This document shows, one piece after another, positions 27,551 to 37,000 of a stretch of 47,624 nt of DNA (the stretch's first letter is position 1; each line of letters starts with the position of its first letter). Origin of the DNA: Anaerolineae bacterium. Its GTDB lineage: Bacteria; Chloroflexota; Anaerolineae; Promineifilales; Promineifilaceae. The notes below the pieces were generated by a model. That model saw only the letters and a list, made by a program, of their open reading frames with translations. It was not told where the DNA came from and did not search any database. A program made the translations under genes and the position numbers. The DNA is taken from assembly GCA_030425205.1 (NCBI GenBank), contig JAUIAP010000046.1:1-47624 (forward strand), in the 5' to 3' direction.

Positions 27551-27626
27551 CGCATAAATTGTGGGGAGATGGTTGTGAAGTGAATGCACTCCCTATTCCC
27601 GTATCGTTTTTTCTCCGATCTAAGTT

Positions 27627-27659
27627 GGAAACGTTGTGGAAACGATAGCTCCATACACT
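27627..27659 (+). promoter_or_regulatory. SARP-like operator and promoter for the 2053-aa surface protein
   Basis: GGAAACG occurs at 27627-27633 and again at 27638-27644, an 11-bp period. Nine bases later comes TACACT (27654-27659), a 4 of 6 match to a -10 box. The geometry is identical to the divergent promoter at 27517-27550, and both share GGAAACGATAGCT next to the -10. Transcription would start near 27666, about 34 nt before the ATG at 27700. A further imperfect unit, TATCGTTTTT, lies between the two operators at 27602. Confidence 0.7.
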
Positions 27660-27699
27660 CCCCTCAAACGCTTGTATCACACCACAAAATGGAGAAACG

Positions 27700-30600
27700 A
27701 TGTTGACACTCAACCGCTTGACCAGACTATCACTCGTCGTTGCAGTCCTCATGGCAGGGCTGTCCACCCTTTTCCTGCGCCCGAACGTGGCGCATACTGC
27801 GGCACAGACCGCCCCCACCAACGGCTGTTACACCATCGCCCTTGGCTCCGATTTCTTTGGAAATTCCACAAACCAAGATTTTGACCGCTTCATCGACGAC
27901 CGCCCGCCGCTCAATTTCTATGGAGAATTTGAGCGTTTTGTCGTTACCTTTGGCGCAAACCATAGCAGTAACAGCGGCAATTTTGATGTTTACATTATTG
28001 CCGAAGATGGATTTGGGGGCTTTGCTGATTCTTTTAAGTTCGTCTCCAACGGCACAACATCCGTTGATTTTTACGAGTACGATTTTAACTTTTTTGAATT
28101 TCCCCCTGACTTTTCACAAATCGTGCATGTGTTTGGCGGTGTTGGGATGCAAAACGGTGGCACGTTCGACATCGGCGGCGTGTATGCGTGTCCGTTCGGT
28201 GTCGATCCGCCCGCCGCTGGGAGCGGCGGGCAACCCGTGACGTTGACAGTGGACACGACCGACGACGATCTGTCAAAACAGGCGTGTGATGCTGGCACAG
28301 CGAACGATTGTTCCCTACGCGGCGCGATCACAAACGCCAACAACGATTTTAACGCCAGCGCAATCACCATCGAAATTCCAGACGGCACGTACACGTTGAC
28401 GCTGGGTGGTGAGAATGAGGATGCAAACAATGGGGGCGATTTGGACATCGGCCGATCCCTGACCCTCAAAGGCACGGGCAACAACGTCGTCATCGACGCG
28501 AATCAACGCGACCGCGTGATTCAGCTTCACAATATGGTCGGCGCAAGCACGGATGTCGTCATCGAAAATGTGACCCTGACAGGCGGCTCCGTCACGAGCG
28601 CGACACCGTTCCATGGGCGTGATGGGGGCGCAATTCGTTTGCGGAACGCCACTGGCTCCCTCACTGTCGTCGATTCAACGATCATCGACAACTATACATT
28701 GGGGGCGGCTGGCGCGATCTATGCGACTGGGCCACTCACTATCACGAGCAGTGCCATCCTGAGCAACACGGCTGGGGCGGTTGGCGGGGTTCATGCTGAT
28801 GACACCTTGCACATGACTCAAAGCGTTGTGGCCTATAACAGCACATCCGCAAACGCGGGCGGCCTCGTCGCAGTTCAAGAAGCGTATCTCGCCAACAATA
28901 CGATCAGCAACAACACAACTACAGACACAGATGCCCGCAGTGCAGGCGGGATGGTGCTTGAACACACGGTTACATTGCTCAACAACACGATTATCGACAA
29001 TCGCGCCGACAATCGCGGCAAGGGACACGCCGTTGTGCGCCATAACGCGAGCGGTGTTGCCGAAATGACCGCCAATATCATCGACTCAGGGGATGGCGCA
29101 CCGAATTGCGACCCCGACACACCCAACGAGTTTACGACGCAAGGGTACAATGTCGTCAGCGACGATTCTTGTGATCTCAGTGGGGATGCGACCAATCTCG
29201 AAAATACAGACCCGCTGGTGCGCCCATTACGCAAACGTTATAGCACGTTGCCACGCTATTCACTCGACAATGAAAGCCCTGTGTACAACCTCATTCCGGG
29301 CAGTTCAGCGTTGTGCCAGACGCGCAACCCAATTGACCAAGAGGGAACGAGCCGCCCAATCGCTGGGCATTGTGATGCAGGTGCATGGGAAAATGCCAGC
29401 TACATCGGCGGTGTCACGTTCGATCAAGGGCATACACTCAGCATCACCATTCCCAACGACGCGCCCTATGTGTTGTCCTTCAGCGTCAGTGACAGCAACA
29501 ACTCGCAATTTTGGACCGGTGGCAGTCCACAATGGATCAAGCCGATGCACGGCACACTCGATCTTGGCTCGATGACAGCCCCCACACCGATGAGCCGCGA
29601 AATCACCTACACACCCGATAGCGATTACGTCGGAACCGATTTTCTGAGCATCTTCGCCGAGGATTTCGACAATTTTCAGGACGGTGTTTACGACGAGTTG
29701 TTCGTCAGCATCAACATCGTGGCGGGGAATGTCGCGCCAGAGGCTGTGGCGGATGTCGCCTTCACGACGGTCAACACGCCGATCACGATGGATGTGTTGG
29801 CAAACGACAGTGACGCAGACGGCGCTCCGATCACGTTGACGCAAGTCGGCGGCGCGGTTGACGGCACGGCGACGATTTCAGGCACACAAGTCACCTTCAC
29901 ACCTGCAACCGATTTCACGGGGACAGCGACGTTCACCTACACCGTGAGCGATGGCGCAAATGACGCGGCGGGCAACGCCACCGTGCATGTCGGCGACGAC
30001 ACGGGTGAAACAACCGCCTCCGAAACAGCGAGCCTTTCGATTTCTACGCCCAACACATCCGATGTTGTGGTCGAAGTTGAGCCGAGCGATGTAACGACCG
30101 ACACGGTGTTTGTGCTAAATTCGGCCGAAACCCCCACTGACAACACCTTCACCTTCGGCGACATCGCCTTTAGCATCGAAGCGTATCAAAACGGCGCGTT
30201 GGTCGATCCGTTCACCTTCGCCAACCCCGCCACCTTCACGCTCAACTACGACGACGCAGACATCGCGGGACTCGACGAAGACCTACTCACGCTCTACTAC
30301 TACGACACCGCGACCGCCACATGGCGCGAAGACGGCATCACCGTCGTCAGCCGCGACACCGTCGCCAACGCCGTGACGTTCGCCATCGACCATTTGACCG
30401 ACTTCGCCGCGCTCTCTACCTCTGGCACGACCGCTGATGACAGCTACAGCACCGACGAAAACACGACGCTGACCGTCGATGCGGCAAACGGCGTATTCGC
30501 CAACGATACGGTCTCAGCAGGATCGCCCGTCGCCACCGTCATCGACGATGTGAGCAGTGGCGCGTTGACGCTCAACGCCGATGGCTCGTTTGAGTACGCG

Positions 30601-33600
30601 CCCGCCCTCGACTTCGACGGCACGATCACTTTCACCTATCGCATCGAGCAAGCGGGTGGCACATCGCCCAGCAACGTCTCAACCGTCACCCTCGACGTGC
30701 AAAACGTCAACCGTGCGCCCATCGCGCAAGCGGACACGTACAGCACGACCGCAGGCACGACGTTGACCGTTCCCGCCCCCGGCGTATTGGACAATGACAG
30801 CGACCCCGACGGCGAAGCACTCACCGCCGTTATCCAATCGACCAACGCAGGCGACGGCACAATCGCACTCGCTGATGATGGTGGCTTCGTCTACACACCG
30901 GGCGCGACCTACACACCTGTCGTCTCCTTCACCTACGAGGCGTTCGACGGCATTTCTGGCACAGTCGCCACCGTGACAATTGCGGTCAACGGTGCGCCCA
31001 TCGTCGCCGACGATGCGTATGCGGTCAACGAAGACAACACCCTCACCGTCGATGCGGCGAACGGCGTTCTCGCCAACGATGACGATGCGGAAGGGGATGC
31101 GTTCACGGCGACACTCGTTGACGATGTGCAAGTTGGGGCGTTGGCATTTTCGGCCGATGGCTCCTTCACCTACACCCCCACCCTCGACTTCAACGGCACT
31201 GTCACCTTCACCTATCGCACCAACGACGGCAACACCGATTCCGATGTGGCAACGGTGACACTCACTATCACCCCGATTGACGACGCGCCCTCCGCCGTTG
31301 ATGATGCGTACACCACCGACGAAGACGTGACGCTCACCGTCGATTTCGCCACTGGCTTGTTGGCGAATGACACCGATGTGGACGCTGGCCCAATCAGCGC
31401 ACACCTCATCACCGACGTGACGACAGGGACACTCGAATTGAACGCCAGCGGTGCATTTGAGTACACGCCGCCCGTCGATTTCTCTGGCACAGTCACCTTC
31501 ACCTACGAAGCGATTCCTGAGCCGTACCCCAACATCATCGTGAATAGCACGGCTGACGTTTCGACCGATGATGGGCAATGCACCTTGCGCGAGGCGATTG
31601 CCGCCGCCAACAGTGACAGCGCATCGGGCGCATCGGCGGGTGAATGTCCCGCTGGCGACGGCGCAGACGTGATCGCCGTCCCCGCTGGCCTCTACATCTT
31701 GGGTGGCAGGTTACAAACATCGAGCGACATCACGTTGGTCGGCGATGGTATCGGGGACACACAGATCGACGGCAACGATGCCACCCCTCTGCTCCGTGTC
31801 GCCAGTAGCACGCTATCCGTTTCCCGTTTGACCCTGCAACGCGGCACGCAAACAGACACATTTACAGGCCCCATCCTCATCGAATCGAGTGCGACAGTCA
31901 CCATGCGCGACGTGCATCTGTTTGACAACAACTCGAACGTGCATGGGGCGATCACCAATAACGGTATATTACGCATTGAAAACGCGCTCTTTAGTGACAA
32001 CTTCGCGCACCACAGTGTCGGCGCGATTCGCTCAAGTGGGCCGCTCTACATCGCAAACAGCACCTTCTTGAATAATGCCGTGACGCGGTTCGGCATTGTG
32101 ATCGCAGCGACAAACGATTTCATGCTCATCAACAGCACGATTGTTAACGAGGGTGGCCCCCTCCTGCAATTTGCCGCTGGCGCGACTATTCGCAACAACA
32201 TTTTATGGCTCAACAGCGGAACAGTTTGTCAGGGTTCATCGACAACCCCACTCGCCGATTACAACATCGTCAGCCCCAGCCACGGTTGCACATTGGCACC
32301 AACTGACCAAGAAGTTGCCGACATCAACACCGTGCTAGACACGACGTTGGCCAACAATGGCGGTGCAACACCGACCCTCGCTCTCGTCGCGGGCAGTCCT
32401 GCCATCGACGCAATCGGGAGCGGTCTCAGCGGATGTGGCAGTGAAATCACCGTCGATCAACGCGACTTCCAACGCAGTGGCAATTGTGACATCGGCGCGT
32501 TTGAGGTCGGCGCAACACCGCTCGCGGGCGGCTCGACCGACATCGCCACCGTCACCATCACGATCAACCCCGTCGATGATCCCGCGACCCCTGCCGATGA
32601 TGCGTACACGACCGACGAGGACGTGACGTTGACCGTCGATAGCGCAAACGGTGTCTTGAGCAATGACAGCGATATTGACGGCGGCACAAATCACGCGGCA
32701 CTCGTCACCGATGTCAGCACGGGAACGCTTGCGCTTAACGCTGACGGCTCTTTCGATTACGTGCCTGAACTCGACTTCTCAGGCGTGGTGACGTTTAGCT
32801 ATGCGGTGACTTCTTCGGGGACGACATCGACAGATGGGGCAACATCGGCCGAAAATGCCACCGTCACTCTCACCATCAACCCGATCAACGATGCGCCAAC
32901 CGCCACAGACGACAGCGACATCACCTTAATGAACACGCCGCTCTCCGTCAGTGCGCCCGGCGTATTGGCAAACGACACAGACGCGGACAGCCCGACGTTG
33001 ACGGCCAGTTTGGACAGTGCGCCGAGCAACGGGACGGCGACCGTTTCGGCCGGTGGCGCATTCACCTACACGCCCACCGCTGGCTTCGTCGGCAGTGATA
33101 GCTTCACCTACAGCGTCAGCGACGGCACGTTGACAGACACCGCTACCGTTCACATCCTCGTCGTGCGCGACTCGTCCCAGCCGGTGCAAATCCCGCTTGA
33201 TGACCCGAACTGGAATTTGTTCGGCTGGCCTGTGCATGGCACAACGCCGATCACCGACGCATTGGCGAGCATCGACGGCGAATACACCACCGTCTACGGC
33301 TATGAAGACGCGACATGGCACATGTACGACCCAACATTGCCACCTGAATTTGCGGCTGTGTTCAACGATTTGGATGCACTCGATTATGGGTCTGGCTACT
33401 GGATCAACGTGACTGCGCCGACGACGATCACCTACGGCAGTGGGCGCACAGCTTCGATGACGGTGCGCGGTTTCGGGCAAACGACGCAAGCCCCACCGAC
33501 GACGTATTACGGCTATGTGACGGGTGTTTCGGCCGATGTCACCCTATCAGCCTACGTCGATGGCGTTCTCTGCGGCAGTGGCACGACCCACGCAACCGCC

Positions 33601-33861
33601 AGCGGACACGTCATCTACGGCGCACACGTCGAGACGGCGAACTGCGGTTCGGCGGGTAGCACCATCGAGATTATGGCGGACGGCGAACCCGTTGTGACGA
33701 CACAATGGCAACCCGCTGGCGCAACCTCGACGAGTAGTGTCCCAACAGCGGTTACATTGCAAGCAACCAGCACCGCGACGACGACATCGACCGCATTCTT
33801 GCTCACCGCGATTTTGGGAATCGGGTTGGTGACGATGCGTGTTTGGAGGAAAGAACAATAA
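27700..33861 (+). CDS. 2053-aa secreted beta-helix/cadherin-like surface protein with C-terminal membrane anchor
   Basis: The start is set by GGAG at 27691-27694, 5 bp before the ATG. A signal peptide (to about residue 35) is followed by a roughly 130-aa beta-sandwich, a CSLREA-type motif (DCSLRGAITNANND, near residue 205), a beta-helix to about residue 565, and then cadherin-like modules with VDAANGVLAND and SADGSFTYTP signatures. One of these modules is interrupted by a second complete CSLREA/beta-helix domain (CTLREAIAAAN), encoded by about 31512-32535. A beta-rich module with IDHLTDFAAL lies between the first and second cadherin-like units. The C-terminal region has an NWNLFGWPV module, a Thr/Ser-rich linker, and a membrane helix with a basic tail (FLLTAILGIGLV...RVWRKEQ), suggesting cell-surface anchoring. 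It probably works as an adhesin; no catalytic motif was seen. Confidence 0.9.
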   Translation: MLTLNRLTRLSLVVAVLMAGLSTLFLRPNVAHTAAQTAPTNGCYTIALGSDFFGNSTNQDFDRFIDDRPPLNFYGEFERFVVTFGANHSSNSGNFDVYIIAEDGFGGFADSFKFVSNGTTSVDFYEYDFNFFEFPPDFSQIVHVFGGVGMQNGGTFDIGGVYACPFGVDPPAAGSGGQPVTLTVDTTDDDLSKQACDAGTANDCSLRGAITNANNDFNASAITIEIPDGTYTLTLGGENEDANNGGDLDIGRSLTLKGTGNNVVIDANQRDRVIQLHNMVGASTDVVIENVTLTGGSVTSATPFHGRDGGAIRLRNATGSLTVVDSTIIDNYTLGAAGAIYATGPLTITSSAILSNTAGAVGGVHADDTLHMTQSVVAYNSTSANAGGLVAVQEAYLANNTISNNTTTDTDARSAGGMVLEHTVTLLNNTIIDNRADNRGKGHAVVRHNASGVAEMTANIIDSGDGAPNCDPDTPNEFTTQGYNVVSDDSCDLSGDATNLENTDPLVRPLRKRYSTLPRYSLDNESPVYNLIPGSSALCQTRNPIDQEGTSRPIAGHCDAGAWENASYIGGVTFDQGHTLSITIPNDAPYVLSFSVSDSNNSQFWTGGSPQWIKPMHGTLDLGSMTAPTPMSREITYTPDSDYVGTDFLSIFAEDFDNFQDGVYDELFVSINIVAGNVAPEAVADVAFTTVNTPITMDVLANDSDADGAPITLTQVGGAVDGTATISGTQVTFTPATDFTGTATFTYTVSDGANDAAGNATVHVGDDTGETTASETASLSISTPNTSDVVVEVEPSDVTTDTVFVLNSAETPTDNTFTFGDIAFSIEAYQNGALVDPFTFANPATFTLNYDDADIAGLDEDLLTLYYYDTATATWREDGITVVSRDTVANAVTFAIDHLTDFAALSTSGTTADDSYSTDENTTLTVDAANGVFANDTVSAGSPVATVIDDVSSGALTLNADGSFEYAPALDFDGTITFTYRIEQAGGTSPSNVSTVTLDVQNVNRAPIAQADTYSTTAGTTLTVPAPGVLDNDSDPDGEALTAVIQSTNAGDGTIALADDGGFVYTPGATYTPVVSFTYEAFDGISGTVATVTIAVNGAPIVADDAYAVNEDNTLTVDAANGVLANDDDAEGDAFTATLVDDVQVGALAFSADGSFTYTPTLDFNGTVTFTYRTNDGNTDSDVATVTLTITPIDDAPSAVDDAYTTDEDVTLTVDFATGLLANDTDVDAGPISAHLITDVTTGTLELNASGAFEYTPPVDFSGTVTFTYEAIPEPYPNIIVNSTADVSTDDGQCTLREAIAAANSDSASGASAGECPAGDGADVIAVPAGLYILGGRLQTSSDITLVGDGIGDTQIDGNDATPLLRVASSTLSVSRLTLQRGTQTDTFTGPILIESSATVTMRDVHLFDNNSNVHGAITNNGILRIENALFSDNFAHHSVGAIRSSGPLYIANSTFLNNAVTRFGIVIAATNDFMLINSTIVNEGGPLLQFAAGATIRNNILWLNSGTVCQGSSTTPLADYNIVSPSHGCTLAPTDQEVADINTVLDTTLANNGGATPTLALVAGSPAIDAIGSGLSGCGSEITVDQRDFQRSGNCDIGAFEVGATPLAGGSTDIATVTITINPVDDPATPADDAYTTDEDVTLTVDSANGVLSNDSDIDGGTNHAALVTDVSTGTLALNADGSFDYVPELDFSGVVTFSYAVTSSGTTSTDGATSAENATVTLTINPINDAPTATDDSDITLMNTPLSVSAPGVLANDTDADSPTLTASLDSAPSNGTATVSAGGAFTYTPTAGFVGSDSFTYSVSDGTLTDTATVHILVVRDSSQPVQIPLDDPNWNLFGWPVHGTTPITDALASIDGEYTTVYGYEDATWHMYDPTLPPEFAAVFNDLDALDYGSGYWINVTAPTTITYGSGRTASMTVRGFGQTTQAPPTTYYGYVTGVSADVTLSAYVDGVLCGSGTTHATASGHVIYGAHVETANCGSAGSTIEIMADGEPVVTTQWQPAGATSTSSVPTAVTLQATSTATTTSTAFLLTAILGIGLVTMRVWRKEQ

Positions 33862-33866
33862 ATCGG

Positions 33867-34022
33867 GTAGGGGCTAGGTAAACGGCTTAAGGTGTCCAAC
33901 TGGCGCACAAGATCATGCCGTTTATCTCGCCCCTTTTGATACACATTTCCCTGAACAGGGCGAGACAAATGGCATGAACACCAAACAAGGTTGAGGCTCA
34001 AAGCCATTTGCCTAGCCCCTAC
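33867..34022. repeat. BIME-like four-armed palindromic repeat, copy A
   Basis: A 156-bp element with four related arms in alternating orientation: GGGGCTAGGTAAACGGC at 33870-33886, its inverted variant at 33915-33933, a forward variant at 33957-33975, and an inverted variant at 34001-34019. The outermost 22 bp at each end match as inverted repeats at 20 of 22 positions; the inner pair matches at 16 of 18. It could fold as two adjacent hairpins or as one nested cruciform. It fills most of the gap between two plus-strand surface-protein genes, and a second, inverted copy lies at 38812-38966. Confidence 0.85.
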
Positions 34023-34059
34023 GAATTGGGTTGGTGTGTACCGACAACGGAGCAAAATC

Positions 34060-37000
34060 ATGAACAAAAAACTCTTAACTCTCCTCCTCACAATTTTATT
34101 GATTGGCGGTTGGCAGACGGCAGGGGCAAACGCGCCACAGGAAGTGGCGCCCCAGATGCCATACAAATTGTTCGGCACGGTGACGGTGGACGGATCGGCG
34201 GCGGCGGCTGGCACGGAGATCGTGGCAACGGTCGGCACGGGTGCGGATGCGAACACGGTGACGACGACGGTGTTCGGGAGCAACGGCTCGTATGCGCTCG
34301 ATATGCCAGCGGATGACCCCGACACATCGGCCGATGAAGGCGGTGTCAACGGCGATGCGGTCGCGCTAACATTGGCGACGGGCGCACCTTTTAATGAAAG
34401 CGCGACGTTCACGAGCGGCGCAACGGAGCGACTCGATTTGACAGCTGATAGCATCGACTGTTTGGCGACTGCGGACGACGGCGCAAACGTCTTTGAAAGC
34501 GCGGACGGCAGTGCGGTGCAGTTGGCGGTCGATGCGGCGGCCAGCGGCGAAACCGTCAAAATCGCTGGCTTGTGCGTCGGCGGCTTGGGTGATGATCATG
34601 CGTTATTGTCGCTTGACAAAAATTTGACGGTACTCGGCGGGTTTGATGGGGTCGATTGGACAACCGCCGCTCCTGCCCAAAACCAAACGATCCTTGACGC
34701 AAACGCCGAAGGGCGCGTCGTCGTCGCCAACAGCGGCGTGAGCGCAATCGACGGGTTGACCTTGCGCGGCGGCGCGACGACTGGCACAGACGGCGCGGGC
34801 GTTCTCGTCGGCAACAATGCGAATGTGACAATTCGCAACAGCTTAATCGAAGCGAACACGACGGACGCAAACGGCGGCGGTGTCGCTTCAACGGGTATTT
34901 TGACGATTGAGGGTTCGACAATTCGCGGCAATTCGGCCGATAACGGCGGCGGCGTAAGCATCGAACGCGGCGTGATTCGCAACAGCACGATTCGCGGCAA
35001 TTCGGCCGAATCTGGCGGCGGTATCATCGTCACCTGTTGCGAAGATGGCGCAACCGTCACCCTCGAAAGCGTCACCGTGAGCGACAACTCTGCCCCGATT
35101 GGCGCGAACGTCCTCAACGAATTTGTGCTAGAGATGACGAATACGCTCATCGCTGACGGCACGGGCGGCGCGGAATGTCGCAACGATGGCACGTTTGTCA
35201 GCAACGGCTACAACATGGTCAGCGATAGCTCTTGCCTTCGCGTCGGCGGCTTCCTCGCGCCCAACGATTACGACGACGATCCACAGCTTACGCCATTGGC
35301 AGACAACGGCGGCGCAACGCCAACCCACGCCCTCCCCGCCGATAGCCCCGCCGTCGGTGCAGGCGGCAACTGCCCCGAAACCGATCAGCGCGGTGAAGCA
35401 CGCGGAGCGGTGTGCGACATCGGCGCGTATCAATCGTTGCTGGCTGATTTGGTCGCGGAGAGCTTGCAAGCGAGCGCAACGGCGACGTGTTTGGGGCAGT
35501 CGGTGACACTCGACTTCGCCATCGCCAACGCTGGCACGACGGGCAGTGGCGCGTTCGCCTACGCGCTCTACGAAAACGGCGCAGAGATTCACAGCGCATC
35601 GATCCCCGACCTCGCATCGGGCGACAGCTTGACCGATACGCTGACCTACACGCCATCGGTGACAGGCACGCGCACGTTGGCGTTGCGCGTCGATTACGGC
35701 GAAGCGGTCGGTGAAATCAATGAGGATAACAATAATAAGCAAGTGTTACTCAACGTGCAGGGAAGCATTCGGCCGCATGGCTCGATGACGATTGACAACG
35801 ATGCGGAGTGGACGATTGATTCACGGGTTGATTTGCAAATTGTGGCGGATTCGGCCGATACCTGCACTTCTGCCCCGACCGAAATGCGCGTCTATTACGA
35901 TGACGTTTACGACGCATGGCAACCGTTCGCCAGCGAAATCACTGACTACGATTTACCCTACACTTTCCCCTATGTCGAGACAGTGTACGTGCAGTTGCGC
36001 GATGCAGATGGCAACGTCAGTGATTTGTTGAGCGACAGCATCGGCTTTGAGTTTAGCGACCCGACCTCACAAATCAACGAACCGTCAGGCACGGTGTACG
36101 CGGAACAATTTTTGGTCAAGTGGGAAGGCGCGGATTACCAGAGCGGTATCGCCAGCTACAACATCGAGGTGCGGGTCAACGATGGCGACTGGACGAGTTG
36201 GCTCCCCGCAACGACCGACACACAAGCGACCTACTCGGCGGCGTTCGGCAATAACTACTGCTTCCGCTCAACGGCGACCGATAACGTCGGGCGCACACAA
36301 CCGCGCTCATTTTGGAACCCCGATCACGGCACGTCGTGTGTCACCGTTTCTGACCCCGACGCGGGAACCGATTTGTACGGCACGGACATGACGTTTTTGC
36401 AGGTGATTCAAACGCCGAGCAACAGCGTGCCGCTGATCGTGGGCAAGCCGACGTTGGTGCGCGTGGGTGTCGGGTTGGCTGAGGGTGGCGAAGCGATTGA
36501 GGGTGTGACGGGCAATTTGCACGTCTATCGGGGTGGTGTCGAGTTGGCGGGGTCGCCACTTTCGGCCGAAAATGCCCCCATCACCGCCCAACTCAACCCC
36601 CTCCGCAATCGAGACGACGCGCTTCTGCACTTCCGTTTGCCGTCTGAGTGGCTGACAGGAACCTTGCAATTTGCCGTCGAAATCGACCCCGACAACACAA
36701 TTGCCGAAGACCTCGAACTGAACAACCGCTTCCCGCTCGTCGGCTTCCAAGAGGCGACGTTTGTCGAGACAATGCCGCTCGAAGTCACCATCGTGCCGAT
36801 CAACACGACGTTCATTGACTCGTTTAATTTTGGCATTGCTCCTTACGTGATGACCGTTTCAGATGAGCAGATCGCCAAGACGATGGAGCGCGTCGAGCAA
36901 ACGTTCCCGACCAATGAGGTCATCATCACCGTTCACGAACCGCTTTTCTACGACGGCCCCGATGTCATTCCCCAAGTGTTTGGGATCGCTCATCCGAACG

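Noticed and set aside
22538..33861. CRISPR array or DNA-level tandem repeats in the cadherin-like regions
   Set aside because: The periodicity is at protein-module level (about 90 residues) with diverged DNA. There are no identical short repeats with unique spacers.
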